Source: Novosphingobium rosa NBRC 15208
Lineage (GTDB): Bacteria; Pseudomonadota; Alphaproteobacteria; Sphingomonadales; Sphingomonadaceae
DNA length: 64,000 bases
Direction of reading: 5' to 3'
Assembly: GCF_001598555.1 (NCBI RefSeq)
Contig: NZ_BCZE01000036.1
Span: 19,806 to 83,805, forward strand
Shown: positions 1-8,636 of the stretch, in pieces
How the letters are laid out: each line of letters begins with the position of its first letter
Position numbering within the stretch: the first letter of the stretch is position 1
Program-made: the position numbers and the translations under genes
Notes under the pieces: model-generated
Told to the model about the DNA's origin: nothing
What the model saw: the letters and a program-made list of their open reading frames with translations, nothing else
Database searches by the model: none

Positions 1-362
1 CGCATTCATCATCGTCAACACCTGCTGTCTATGCCGTCTCTGCCTAGAGGACGGGGCCTGTCGGCGCAATGAATGCCCCATACACGGATCGTCCACTTCA
101 AGGGGCACCTTAAGGGCCATTCCCTGTGTTGCAATCACCCCACAGTTCCCGATGCAACTGTTCCAACGGCATTTTGTTCATCGCACGGCCAGACTTTGCA
201 CGTTAGTCTGGCTGTCCGAACGCGGCCGTCTGCTCCTAAGGCCCCCGTTTGGACGGACCGCAACATAGGGACAGGCTTTTGCCGTCAAACAGAGATTCCA
301 GGGCCGATACGGCATGGAATGGCCAGGAAAGGACTCTCCCGCCTGCCGCCGTTCCCTCCGCC
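1..362. other. Leading non-coding region upstream of ispH
   Basis: No reading frame here resembles a known protein. The only structure I can point to is an 8-bp inverted repeat, GCCAGACT and AGTCTGGC, at 188-195 and 205-212 with a 9-nt loop and no T-run after it. The stretch may hold the ispH promoter, but I see no convincing -35/-10 pair. Confidence 0.4.
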
Positions 363-1328
363 GTGCTTAACGTTCCCCTGCGCGTGATCATGGCCTCGCC
401 GCGCGGCTTCTGCGCCGGGGTGGAGCGCGCGATCGCCATCGTCGAGCAGGCCATCGAGGCGCATGACGCGCCCGTCTATGTCCGCCATGAGATCGTCCAC
501 AATGCCCGCGTGGTGAAAGATCTTGAGGCGCAGGGCGCGATCTTCGTCGAGGAACTGGACCAGATTCCCGATGGCGCCGTCACCATCTTTTCCGCCCATG
601 GCGTGCCCGCCAGCGTGGAGGCCGAGGCGCAGCGCCGCGCCCTGCCCGTCTATGACGCCACCTGCCCGCTGGTCTCCAAGGTGCACAACCACGGCCTGCG
701 CTTCGCGCGTGAGGGCCGCAACATCGTGCTGATCGGCCATGCCGGCCATGCCGAGGTGGAAGGCACGCTGGGCCAGATCCCCGCGCCGGTCCATCTGGTG
801 GCCACGCCCGAGGATGTCGCCGCCCTGCCGCTGGTCGATGATGCCCCGGTGGCCTATCTCACCCAGACCACGCTGTCGGTGGATGAAACCCGCGCGGTGA
901 TCGCGGCGCTGCAGACGCGCTTTGCCGATTGCGTGGGGCCCGATGTGGCCGACATCTGCTACGCCACGCAAAACCGCCAGACCGCCGTGCGCGCCTTGGC
1001 CGAGCGTGTCGATGCCATCGTCGTCGTCGGCGCGGCCAACAGTTCCAACTCGACTCGGCTGGCGGAAATCGCCCGGTCCTGCGGCGTCCCGGCCTGGCTG
1101 GTGAGCGATGCCGACGCCTTTGACCCTGCCTGGTTGAACGGCATCATGCGCCTTGGCGTCACCGCCGGGGCCAGCGCGCCCGATGTGCTGGTGCAGGAAC
1201 TGATCGCGCGGCTTGGACAAACCCGTGATCTTTCTGTATCCGAACTCGACGGAATCCGCGAAAACGTCTCCTTCAGCCTGCCGCCTGCGCTTCGTCGCAT
1301 GGGTCTCCGGACGGCACAGGCAGGCTGA
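363..1328 (+). CDS. ispH: 4-hydroxy-3-methylbut-2-enyl diphosphate reductase IspH
   Basis: IspH is the [4Fe-4S] enzyme that ends the MEP pathway by reducing HMBPP to IPP and DMAPP, the precursors of squalene and hopanoids. The N-terminal PRGFCAGV motif carries the first cluster cysteine. Further family hallmarks are HEIVHN, FSAHGVP, DATCPLVSKVH, IGHAGHAEVEGTLGQ and TQTTLS. The start is uncertain. ATG 390 would cut into the first beta strand (VIMASPRG), GTG 363 keeps it, and the frame stays open to a TTG at 249; none has a good ribosome binding site. I chose GTG 363. It lies 80 bp before hpnH on the same strand, which suits a dedicated isoprenoid supply for the hopanoid locus. The function is firm; the start is not. 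Confidence 0.9.
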   Translation: MLNVPLRVIMASPRGFCAGVERAIAIVEQAIEAHDAPVYVRHEIVHNARVVKDLEAQGAIFVEELDQIPDGAVTIFSAHGVPASVEAEAQRRALPVYDATCPLVSKVHNHGLRFAREGRNIVLIGHAGHAEVEGTLGQIPAPVHLVATPEDVAALPLVDDAPVAYLTQTTLSVDETRAVIAALQTRFADCVGPDVADICYATQNRQTAVRALAERVDAIVVVGAANSSNSTRLAEIARSCGVPAWLVSDADAFDPAWLNGIMRLGVTAGASAPDVLVQELIARLGQTRDLSVSELDGIRENVSFSLPPALRRMGLRTAQAG

Positions 1329-1408
1329 CACCGGACCTTACCCGCGCCCTTTACCCTTTCGCGCCCCCCGTCTATACGCGCCCCTGACTGTTCTGGAGTA
1401 CCACGCGA

Positions 1409-2554
1409 ATGTCGCTTCCTATGGCCCCCATGCTCCGCATCGCCAAGCACGCGATCACCAAGACCATCAAGGGTGACAAATTTCCGCTCGTCCTGATGCT
1501 GGAGCCGCTGCTGCGCTGCAATCTGGCGTGCCCGGGCTGCGGCAAGATCGACTATCCCGATGCCATCCTCAACCGCCGCCTGAGCTTTCAGGAGTGCATG
1601 GACGCCATCGAGGATTGCGGCGCCCCCGCCGTCTCGATCGCCGGTGGCGAGCCGCTGCTTCACCGCGAGATGGCCAAGATCGTCAAGGGCTATATCGAGC
1701 GCAAGAAGTTCGTGATCCTGTGCACCAACGCGCTGCTTCTCAAGAAGAAGATCGGCGAGTACGAGCCCAGCCCCTATTTCACCTGGTCGATCCATCTCGA
1801 TGGCGACAAGCAGATGCACGACAAGGCCGTGGATCAGGACGGCACCTATGATGTCGCCCTGGAAGCCATCAAGCTGGCCAAGGAAAAGGGCTTCCGCGTT
1901 CAGGTCAACTGCACCGTGTTCAACGATGCCTCGCCCGAAAGCCTGGCGACGTTCATGGATCACATGACCAGCCTGGATGTCGAGGTCACCATCTCGCCGG
2001 GCTACGCCTATGAGCGCGCCGCCGATCAGGAGCACTTCCTGAACCGCGAGAAGACCAAGAATCTGTTCCGCGACTTTTTCGCCCGCGGCAATGGCGCCAA
2101 GAACTGGAAGTTCACCAACTCGCCGCTGTTCCTCGATTTCCTGGCGGGCAACCGCTCGTATGAGTGCACCCCCTGGTCGATGCCGCTGCGCACCGTCTTC
2201 GGCTGGCAGAAGCCCTGCTATCTGGTGGGCGAGGGCTATGTCGAAACCTTCGCCGAGCTGATGGAAGGCACCGACTGGGAGCAGTACGGCGTCGGCAAGT
2301 ACGAGAAATGCGCCAACTGCATGGTGCATTGCGGCTTTGAGGGCACCGCCGCGCGCGAAGGCATCGTGCGCCCGCTGGAGTTCATGAAGGTCGCCATGAA
2401 GGGCGTGAAGACCGACGGCCCGATGGCCAAGGACATCGACCTTTCGAAGCAGCGCCGCGCGGTGGACGTGCATGCCACGCAGGTTGAGCAGGAGCTGGAA
2501 AAGATCCGCATCTCCGACCCCGAAGGCTACCGCCGGGCGACGCGCGCCGCGTAA
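1409..2554 (+). CDS. hpnH: Adenosyl-hopene transferase HpnH (radical SAM)
   Basis: HpnH is the radical SAM protein that joins the 5'-deoxyadenosyl group to diploptene to give adenosylhopane, the first step of C35 side-chain building. The protein has 381 residues. The CX3CX2C cluster motif is at C37, C41 and C44 (RCNLACPGC), followed by SIAGGEPLLH, the SAM-binding GGEP element. A C-terminal cysteine cluster reads KCANCMVHCGFE. A GGAG-like ribosome site precedes ATG 1409. The gene follows ispH and is closed by a strong hairpin terminator. Its substrate is made by the shc operon on the opposite strand. Confidence 0.95.
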   Translation: MSLPMAPMLRIAKHAITKTIKGDKFPLVLMLEPLLRCNLACPGCGKIDYPDAILNRRLSFQECMDAIEDCGAPAVSIAGGEPLLHREMAKIVKGYIERKKFVILCTNALLLKKKIGEYEPSPYFTWSIHLDGDKQMHDKAVDQDGTYDVALEAIKLAKEKGFRVQVNCTVFNDASPESLATFMDHMTSLDVEVTISPGYAYERAADQEHFLNREKTKNLFRDFFARGNGAKNWKFTNSPLFLDFLAGNRSYECTPWSMPLRTVFGWQKPCYLVGEGYVETFAELMEGTDWEQYGVGKYEKCANCMVHCGFEGTAAREGIVRPLEFMKVAMKGVKTDGPMAKDIDLSKQRRAVDVHATQVEQELEKIRISDPEGYRRATRAA

Positions 2555-2571
2555 ACGGATTTGCGCCGAAC

Positions 2572-2616
2572 AAAAAGGGCCGCCTCGCCATATGGTGAGG
2601 CGGCCCTTTTTCTTTT
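2572..2616 (+). terminator. Rho-independent terminator after hpnH
   Basis: A GC-rich stem (GGGCCGCCTC pairing with GAGGCGGCCC) has A5 on its left and a T-rich tract on its right. It begins 18 bp after the hpnH stop. The symmetry would let it work in both directions. Confidence 0.9.
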
Positions 2617-2701
2617 CGCCATCCACGATCTTCTTAGACATAGCTTAAGCATGGATCGCATATCGCCTCGCCACGGCATCGATTCATTCAAGAGGCATGG
2701 C

Positions 2702-3346
2702 ATGGCGGAACCGATTTACCAGCGCGTGGGGCGCATCATCTCGGCCAGGTTGGAAGACACTGTGGACCGTATGGAAGCCGCCAGCAGCGGCAGCATCCTG
2801 CGCGAAGCCATGCGCGAGGTGGATCGCGCCCTCGCCCAGCTTCAGGCCGAGCATGACACCACGGTGGCCCGCCGCGAGCAAAGCAAGCGGCAGCAGGAGC
2901 AGTTGCGCCAGACCGCCGAGGAGCTCACCGGGAAGGCCAGCTTCGCCCTGACCAAGGACCGCCCCGATCTGGCCGAAGCGGCCATTGCGCAACAGATCGA
3001 TCTGGAAGCACAGGCCGACAAGCTCAAGCAGGCCGAAGCCGATCTCGCCATGGAAGAAGCGCGACTCGCCGCGGAGCTGACCGCTGTAAAGGCCCGCAAG
3101 GACGCCAAAGAGCAGGAGCTGGAAGCCTATCTGGCCAACCGTCTCGACACGGCGCTCAGCGGCCATGGCTCCACCAGGGCCCAGCGTGATACCGCCCAGC
3201 AGTTGCGCCACGCCGAAGAGGCCTTTGACCGCATTCTGGCAGCCGACAAACCCAAACCCGCCCCCACCGATCATGTCGCCGAGATCGAGGCGATGCGGAA
3301 AGCGGATGAAGTCGCCGCCCGTCTGGCCGCGCTGAAGAGCGATTAA
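2702..3346 (+). CDS. PspA/IM30 (ESCRT-III-like) membrane stress protein
   Basis: This 214-residue, highly charged alpha-helical protein matches the PspA/IM30 fold. It opens with an amphipathic segment (IYQRVGRIISARLEDTVDRME), then SILREAMREVDRALAQLQAEHD, and continues as a long coiled coil rich in Gln, Glu, Ala and Lys. Family members bind anionic inner membrane and oligomerise to keep it intact under stress. ATG 2702 has an AGAGG ribosome site 8 bases upstream; the frame is open further upstream but would run through the hpnH terminator. It is transcribed alone, convergent with the hopanoid operon. Whether it belongs functionally to the hopanoid locus is unproven. Confidence 0.75.
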   Translation: MAEPIYQRVGRIISARLEDTVDRMEAASSGSILREAMREVDRALAQLQAEHDTTVARREQSKRQQEQLRQTAEELTGKASFALTKDRPDLAEAAIAQQIDLEAQADKLKQAEADLAMEEARLAAELTAVKARKDAKEQELEAYLANRLDTALSGHGSTRAQRDTAQQLRHAEEAFDRILAADKPKPAPTDHVAEIEAMRKADEVAARLAALKSD

Positions 3347-3427
3347 ATCCGGCACCAGCGCATGGAAGCAGGGCTGCCCATCGGATGATGCGGCGGTCCT
3401 TCGGAAGGCGCCGCCCTGTTCCGGCGC

Positions 3428-3883
3428 CTATTCCGGCGACTGCATCTGCGCCACCATCTGCTGGCACAGCTCGCGCTCGGTCAGCTTCTGGGCGCGGGCG
3501 TTGTCGGCGAAGAGCATGGTCCGGCCCTCGGGCACCACCTCGGGATGGGCGGCATTGGTCAGATCCATCCGCCCCACGATCTGCAGGCCGACGATGGTGC
3601 CATCGCGCCCGGCCTGCTCCTGATCCAGCGCAGCGGGCTCGACCGTCAGATTGCCGACGATGATCGAGGTCACCTTGCGCGCCTGAGACACATCTGCCTC
3701 GGAGGCATGGCCATGATCGGCGCAATATTCTATCAGCCCCAGATGGTTGTAGGCCCCGCCCAGCGCCTTCTGCATTTCAGAATCGCCGGGCAGCACATCC
3801 TGCGCCGCCTGCACGGGGCTCACCACCGTGCTGACCAGCATGCCGAAGAGGGGGGCAACAACTCCAAGCTTCGGCATCATCAT
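3428..3883 (-). CDS. Secreted protein of unknown function, last gene of the hpnA-G operon
   Basis: The 151-residue protein starts with a clear Sec signal (PKLGVVAPLFGMLVSTVVSPVQA, likely cut before AQD). A mature domain of about 120 residues follows, with two cysteines (in LIEYCADHG and ELCQQM) that could form a disulfide. I do not recognise the family. Its start is only 10 bp after the hpnG stop, so it is very likely the distal gene of the hpnABCDE-shc-hpnG operon. Three consecutive ATGs occur at 3883, 3880 and 3877. AAGGA suits the first and GGGAG suits the third, so the true start may be six bases later. It ends convergently with the PspA-like gene. Confidence 0.7.
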   Translation of the reverse strand: MMMPKLGVVAPLFGMLVSTVVSPVQAAQDVLPGDSEMQKALGGAYNHLGLIEYCADHGHASEADVSQARKVTSIIVGNLTVEPAALDQEQAGRDGTIVGLQIVGRMDLTNAAHPEVVPEGRTMLFADNARAQKLTERELCQQMVAQMQSPE

Positions 3884-3893
3884 CTCCCGGTCC

Positions 3894-4571
3894 TTACCGC
3901 CGATCGAAACCCAACCGCCCGTCAGACTTTTTCAAAGCCTTGCCAAACTGTCCATAGGCTTTGGCAAATCCGCTGACGGTGCCCATCAGATGCGGCAGCT
4001 GCCCCGGCTGCTTCAGGATCGATCCGATCACCGCGCCGTAATTCACCCCGCCATCGGGCTTCATCGCCACGGCGATGGCGGGCGGCAGGTTGACCTCGCT
4101 GAGATCGGAAATGCTGCGCAGGATGGCGAAGGGAATGCCCGCATCGGCGGCCGCCTGAGCCGCAATATGGCTCTCCATATCCACCGCCAGCGCCGCGCTG
4201 CGCCCGGCCCGCTCGCTCTTGCTGCGGTAATCGGCGAAGAAGCGGCCATCGGCATGGATCGCGCCCAGCTTGGCCTTGGGCACCATGACTTTCAGCGCCG
4301 CGATCCATGCCGCGTCGCAATCGCCGGTGAAACCGCCGATCAGCCGCGTGCCGATGATCATGTCACCCAGCTTCAGGTGCCGGTCGATGGCGCCCGCCAT
4401 GCCGAAGCTGATGATGCCCGCCGCATGGGGCGCCAGATCGGCAAGCTCGCGGCGCAGGCGTTCAGGGTCGGAGCCCCCGGCCACCACCGTCACGCCCAGA
4501 CCCTTGACCAGATCGCCCTCGCGCAGCGTGCCGGTCACCGCGATCACCGGCTTGTCACTTACATACCCCAC
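3894..4571 (-). CDS. hpnG: Hopanoid-associated nucleoside phosphorylase HpnG
   Basis: HpnG removes adenine from adenosylhopane, giving a phosphoribosyl/ribosylhopane on the way to bacteriohopanetetrol. The protein has 225 residues with the nucleoside phosphorylase layout: VIAVTGTLREGD, AAGIISFGMAGAI (phosphate/nucleoside site), and VDMESHIAAQAA, the family's VDMES motif around the purine/ribose site. GTG 4571 is the sensible start. It overlaps the shc stop by 13 bp; the ORF extends upstream only as an out-of-frame reading of shc. It is the seventh hpn gene of the reverse operon. Confidence 0.9.
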   Translation of the reverse strand: MGYVSDKPVIAVTGTLREGDLVKGLGVTVVAGGSDPERLRRELADLAPHAAGIISFGMAGAIDRHLKLGDMIIGTRLIGGFTGDCDAAWIAALKVMVPKAKLGAIHADGRFFADYRSKSERAGRSAALAVDMESHIAAQAAADAGIPFAILRSISDLSEVNLPPAIAVAMKPDGGVNYGAVIGSILKQPGQLPHLMGTVSGFAKAYGQFGKALKKSDGRLGFDRR

Positions 4572-6517
4572 GCGGTGCGCTCCGAATTCGAGTCCGACAG
4601 ATTGCGATAACGCGCCAGCGCCCAGAGCGGGAAATAGCGCGGATAACCATGATAACGCAGATAAAAGACGCGCGGGAAGCCGCCACCGGTGTAGACCTCC
4701 TGCCCCCACAGCCCGTCCTCGGCCTGGTTGGCGAGCAACCATGCCACCCCGCGCGCCACTTCCGGCGAGCGGGCCTCACCCACCGCCATCAGCCCCAGCA
4801 AGGCCCATGCCGTCTGCGAGGCGGTGGAGGCGGCGAATTCATGCCCCTTGCGGTCCAGCGCATAGGAATCGCAGCTCTCGCCCCAGCCACCGTCTTCGTT
4901 CTGCACGGATTTCAGCCATGCGACGGCGCGAGCCACCATCGGATGATCGGCATCCAGCTCGGCCCGGCCCAGCGCGCAGAGCACCGACCATGTGCCATAG
5001 ATATAGTTCACGCCCCAGCGGCCGAACCACGAGCCTTCCGGCTCCTGCTCCTTCTCCAGCCAGCTCAGAGCCGCCTTCATGCGCGGGCTGTCCAGCTCGC
5101 CCATCTGCGCCAGCATCGAGACCACCCGCGCGGACACATCCGCCGTGGGCGGATCGAGCAGCGCGCCATGATCGGCAAAGGGCAGATTATTGAGGTAGAA
5201 TTTGTCATTATCGGCATCGAACGCGCCGAAGCCGCCATCGTGGCTCTGCAGGCCCAAAGTCCATTCGGCGCCGCGCGCGATCGCCTCGGCATCCTTGCCG
5301 CCGCGCACGCCCGCAGCGCGATCCATCGCCATTACCACCACGGCGGTGTCGTCGAGATCGGGGTAGTAATCATTGCCGTACTGGAAGGCCCAGCCGCCGG
5401 GGCGGACATCGGGGCGCTGCTCGGCCCAGTCACCCACCGTATCGAGGATCTGGCGTTCGCCCAGCCAGTCCAGAGCGGCATGGGCCTGCTCGACAGCCTT
5501 GGGCGTGCCCACCTCCAGCATGGCATGGGCGGCCAGCGCCGTATCCCACACCGGGCTGACGCAGGGCTGGCAGTAAGCCTCATCGTCCTTGATGACGAGC
5601 AGCTTCTCGACCGATTGACGGGCGATGGCGCGATGCGGATGGTCAGGCGCATAGCCCAGCACATCATACATCATCACGCTGTTGGCCATGGCGGGATAGA
5701 TCGCGCCCAGACCGTCCTCGCCGTTCAGGCGTTCGGTCACCCAGCTGGCGCAAAGGTCGATGGCGCGGCGGCGCATGGCCTTGGGCCAATGGTTCTCAAA
5801 GCGCTTGAGGCCCCAGTCCAGCACCTCAAAGCCGGTCTTCCAGATGCGATGCACATGGGCGGCCTGAGAGGTCAGCCCGGCAGGCTGGCCCGAATAGAGT
5901 TCATCCACCTTGATGCCGCGCTTGTTCTTCGCCAGCGGACGCAAGGCGCACAGCACCAGCAGCGGCACCACCACGGTGCGCGCCCAGTAGCTCATCTTGA
6001 GCAGATGGACCGGGAACCACTTGGGGGCCAGAATCAGCTCGGGCGGGATGGTCGGCACCACCTGCCAGCTGCCCGCGCCGAACAGCGCCAGCTGGATCTT
6101 GGTGAAGACATTGGCCCGCTCGGCCCCGCCCGCCTTCAGCACGGCAGCGCGGGCGCGGACCATATGCGGAGCATCCACCGGGTCGCCGATCATCTTGAGC
6201 GCATAGTACGCCTTGATGGTGGCCGAGATATCGAAGCCGCCATCATGGTACAGCGCCCAGCCATCGTGGACGCTGCTCTGGATGCGGCGCAGATAGGTGC
6301 CGATCTTGGCTTCCAGCGCAAGATCGTCGGGCTCGCCAAGGTAGTGGCGCAGCAGGATATACTCGCTGGGGATCGTGCAATCGGCTTCCAGCTCATAGAC
6401 CCAGTGGCCGTCGCCCTGCTGCTCATGGCCCAGCCGGTCGGCGCCGCGGGCGATGCCCTCATCCAGCGCGTTGCGGGTCAGCGTGTCGGCATTGGTATCG
6501 TAATCGGGGGTGCTCAT
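4559..6517 (-). CDS. shc: Squalene-hopene cyclase
   Basis: Shc folds squalene into hopene and hopanol at the inner membrane by a proton-started polycyclisation. The 652-residue length is usual for the family. The acid motif DLDDTA lies near residues 387-392, and there are several QW-type repeats, such as QEPEGSWFGRWGVNYIYGTW and QNEDGGWGE. ATG 6517 starts inside the hpnE stop (TGATG, 1-base overlap), so translation is coupled. The longer frame upstream is an antisense-frame reading of hpnE. The products feed HpnH. Confidence 0.97.
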   Translation of the reverse strand: MSTPDYDTNADTLTRNALDEGIARGADRLGHEQQGDGHWVYELEADCTIPSEYILLRHYLGEPDDLALEAKIGTYLRRIQSSVHDGWALYHDGGFDISATIKAYYALKMIGDPVDAPHMVRARAAVLKAGGAERANVFTKIQLALFGAGSWQVVPTIPPELILAPKWFPVHLLKMSYWARTVVVPLLVLCALRPLAKNKRGIKVDELYSGQPAGLTSQAAHVHRIWKTGFEVLDWGLKRFENHWPKAMRRRAIDLCASWVTERLNGEDGLGAIYPAMANSVMMYDVLGYAPDHPHRAIARQSVEKLLVIKDDEAYCQPCVSPVWDTALAAHAMLEVGTPKAVEQAHAALDWLGERQILDTVGDWAEQRPDVRPGGWAFQYGNDYYPDLDDTAVVVMAMDRAAGVRGGKDAEAIARGAEWTLGLQSHDGGFGAFDADNDKFYLNNLPFADHGALLDPPTADVSARVVSMLAQMGELDSPRMKAALSWLEKEQEPEGSWFGRWGVNYIYGTWSVLCALGRAELDADHPMVARAVAWLKSVQNEDGGWGESCDSYALDRKGHEFAASTASQTAWALLGLMAVGEARSPEVARGVAWLLANQAEDGLWGQEVYTGGGFPRVFYLRYHGYPRYFPLWALARYRNLSDSNSERTAWGM

Positions 6518-7791
6518 CACCCGCGCCCATAGACCAGTCGCTGCCCCAAGACCAGACGCGCCGCCGTATCGCCGCTGCGCAAGGCGCCCTCGATGGTGGC
6601 GGGCAGGCCGGTATCGACCCAGTCTCCGGCCAGAAAAAGGTTGGTGAAAGCGGTGCGCTGGCCGGGCCGCAGCCGCTCCTGCGCCGGGGTGGCGGCAAAG
6701 GTGGCGCGCTTTTCCTTGACGATCTGCCATGGCGGCAGCGGCGTGTCCGCAGGCAGGCCCAGCGCCTGGGCCACCTCGGCCCAGATGGTGCGGGCGAGGT
6801 CTTCGCGCGGGATATCGACCAGATGGTCAGCGGCGGAGATGGTCACCGACACGCGGTCAGGATGGGTGAAGAGCCATTCGCTCGTGGCGTTCAGCAGGCC
6901 CAGCATCTCGGGCGCGCCCTTGGGTGGCGCACAGGCAAAATGGGCGTTGACGATAGCGCGGTGATCGTCGGGCACGGACAGGCCCGGCACCAGATCGCCC
7001 GCCACCCATGCGGGCACGGCCAGCACCACGGCGGCGTCAGGGGAGACCGCTTCCTCGCCATCGTTCCAGACGAGGGCGGAGACGCGATTCGCTTCGGTCT
7101 TGATGGCTTTCAACCGGCGCCCGGTGGCCAGATCGCAGCCCTTGCCGCCCAGCCATGCGATGGCAGGATCGATAAAGGCCGCGCCCAGCGTGGGCATGGC
7201 GATGCGCGGGGCGCTGGCAAGCCCCCCCTTCGCGAGGGTTTCCTTCAGCACATTGGCCGCCAGCACCGCGCTGGAACTGGCGACATCGGTGTTGAGCACC
7301 GCCAGCAGCACCGGGGCCAGCATGCGGTCCCACACCGGGCCCGTGGTGGCGATCAGATCGCCGATGGTCTGCTCGCCCTTGCCCAGCAGCAGCTTGCCCA
7401 GCGGCAGATAGTCGGCCATCCGCGTGCCGGGGATGCGGCGGCTCGGCACGGCGACCCACCAGGGGATCGCGCCATCGTTGATGCGAAGTTCCCAACGCTC
7501 GCCCGTGCCCAGATCGGCGAAGGCAAAATCGGCATGGCTGGGCCCGGCCAAAGGTTCAGTCGCGCCGATCCGCTCACGGAAGGCTTTGACCGCCGGGTTG
7601 CTGGCCAGCACCAGATGGTTGCCATTGTCGATGGTCAGCCCCAGCGAGGGGTCGAAATAGCTGCGGCAGCGCCCACCCGCCCGCGCCGCCGAATCGCTGA
7701 GCGACACCGCCAGCCCAGCTTCGGCCAGCAAAGTGGCGGCGTTCAGCCCGGCCAGTCCCGCGCCGACCACATGCGCGCGCGCGAATCCCAC
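6517..7791 (-). CDS. hpnE: Hydroxysqualene dehydroxylase HpnE (FAD)
   Basis: HpnE is the FAD amine-oxidase-like enzyme that reduces hydroxysqualene to squalene, the third step of the HpnCDE route. The N-terminal dinucleotide motif VVGAGLAGLNAAT is at residues 8-20, followed by AGGRCRSYFD, typical of the flavin-containing desaturase/oxidase fold. A C-terminal FAD segment (TNLFLAGDWVDTGLPATIEGALRSG) is present. GTG 7791 gives 424 residues and sits 2 bases past the hpnD stop. A second GTG at 7803 is also possible. The downstream gene shc overlaps by one base. Confidence 0.93.
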   Translation of the reverse strand: MGFARAHVVGAGLAGLNAATLLAEAGLAVSLSDSAARAGGRCRSYFDPSLGLTIDNGNHLVLASNPAVKAFRERIGATEPLAGPSHADFAFADLGTGERWELRINDGAIPWWVAVPSRRIPGTRMADYLPLGKLLLGKGEQTIGDLIATTGPVWDRMLAPVLLAVLNTDVASSSAVLAANVLKETLAKGGLASAPRIAMPTLGAAFIDPAIAWLGGKGCDLATGRRLKAIKTEANRVSALVWNDGEEAVSPDAAVVLAVPAWVAGDLVPGLSVPDDHRAIVNAHFACAPPKGAPEMLGLLNATSEWLFTHPDRVSVTISAADHLVDIPREDLARTIWAEVAQALGLPADTPLPPWQIVKEKRATFAATPAQERLRPGQRTAFTNLFLAGDWVDTGLPATIEGALRSGDTAARLVLGQRLVYGRG

Positions 7792-7793
7792 TG

Positions 7794-8636
7794 TCAGCCC
7801 CACACGCTGAAGCGGATCAGCGCCAGCACCAGCCGCAGCTTCGAGGTCTTCACCCGCACGCGCGGCGCGTTCCAGCCCGTCGCCACCATGCGCTTGAGCA
7901 ACCGCGCATAGGCGCTCTCCATCAGGCGCGGGGCGATCAGATGACCCTTGGGGCGGCTTTTGAGGATGCGCGCGGCCTGCGTGAAATGCTCCTGTGCCTT
8001 GGGGGCCAGCCAGCGGGCGGCGGCATCCAGACTGGGCTCCTGCACCAAGGTTTCGGGGGTCAAAGGCACGATGCCTGCCGCTTCCAGCGCCTCGATGGGC
8101 AGATAGACGCGGCCGATCCCGGCATCCTCGTCGATATCGCGCAGGATGTTGGTGAATTGCAGCGCGCGGCCCAGATGGTGCGACAGCTCGACGCCCACCT
8201 TGCGCTCCATGCCGAAAACATTGACCGACAGGCGTCCGACGGCGCTGGCCACCCGGTCGCAGTAAAGGTCGAAATCGGCAAAGCTGGGCCAGCGCACATC
8301 CTGATCGACATCGGTGCGCATGCCGTCGATCACCGCGAGGAAATCGGCTTCCTGCAGATCGAAATCGCGCACGGCCTGCGCAAGGAAAGCCGCCACACCG
8401 GGCTCGCCGCCATGGTAGAGCGCATGGATGCCCGACACCCATTCATCCAGCGCCGCGCCGCGCTGGTCGCGCGGGGTCTGCTGATCGTCGGCGATGTCAT
8501 CGACCATGCGGCAGAAGCCGTAGATGGCGAACATCGCCTCGCGCTCGGTCCTGGGCAGGATGCGCATGCCGGCGTAAAAGCTGCTGCCCGAGACCTTGGC
8601 CTGCAGATCCTGCATCGTCAGAGGGGCGGTGGTCAT
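7794..8636 (-). CDS. hpnD: Presqualene diphosphate synthase HpnD
   Basis: HpnD condenses two farnesyl diphosphates into presqualene diphosphate. The 280-residue protein is a trans-isoprenyl diphosphate synthase-like squalene/phytoene synthase. It has the first Asp-rich motif in CRMVDDIADD and a second aspartate cluster in NILRDIDEDAGIGRVYLP. ATG 8636 overlaps the hpnC stop by four bases (ATGA). Its place between hpnC and hpnE follows the standard order and separates it from phytoene synthase CrtB, its closest look-alike. Confidence 0.93.
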   Translation of the reverse strand: MTTAPLTMQDLQAKVSGSSFYAGMRILPRTEREAMFAIYGFCRMVDDIADDQQTPRDQRGAALDEWVSGIHALYHGGEPGVAAFLAQAVRDFDLQEADFLAVIDGMRTDVDQDVRWPSFADFDLYCDRVASAVGRLSVNVFGMERKVGVELSHHLGRALQFTNILRDIDEDAGIGRVYLPIEALEAAGIVPLTPETLVQEPSLDAAARWLAPKAQEHFTQAARILKSRPKGHLIAPRLMESAYARLLKRMVATGWNAPRVRVKTSKLRLVLALIRFSVWG

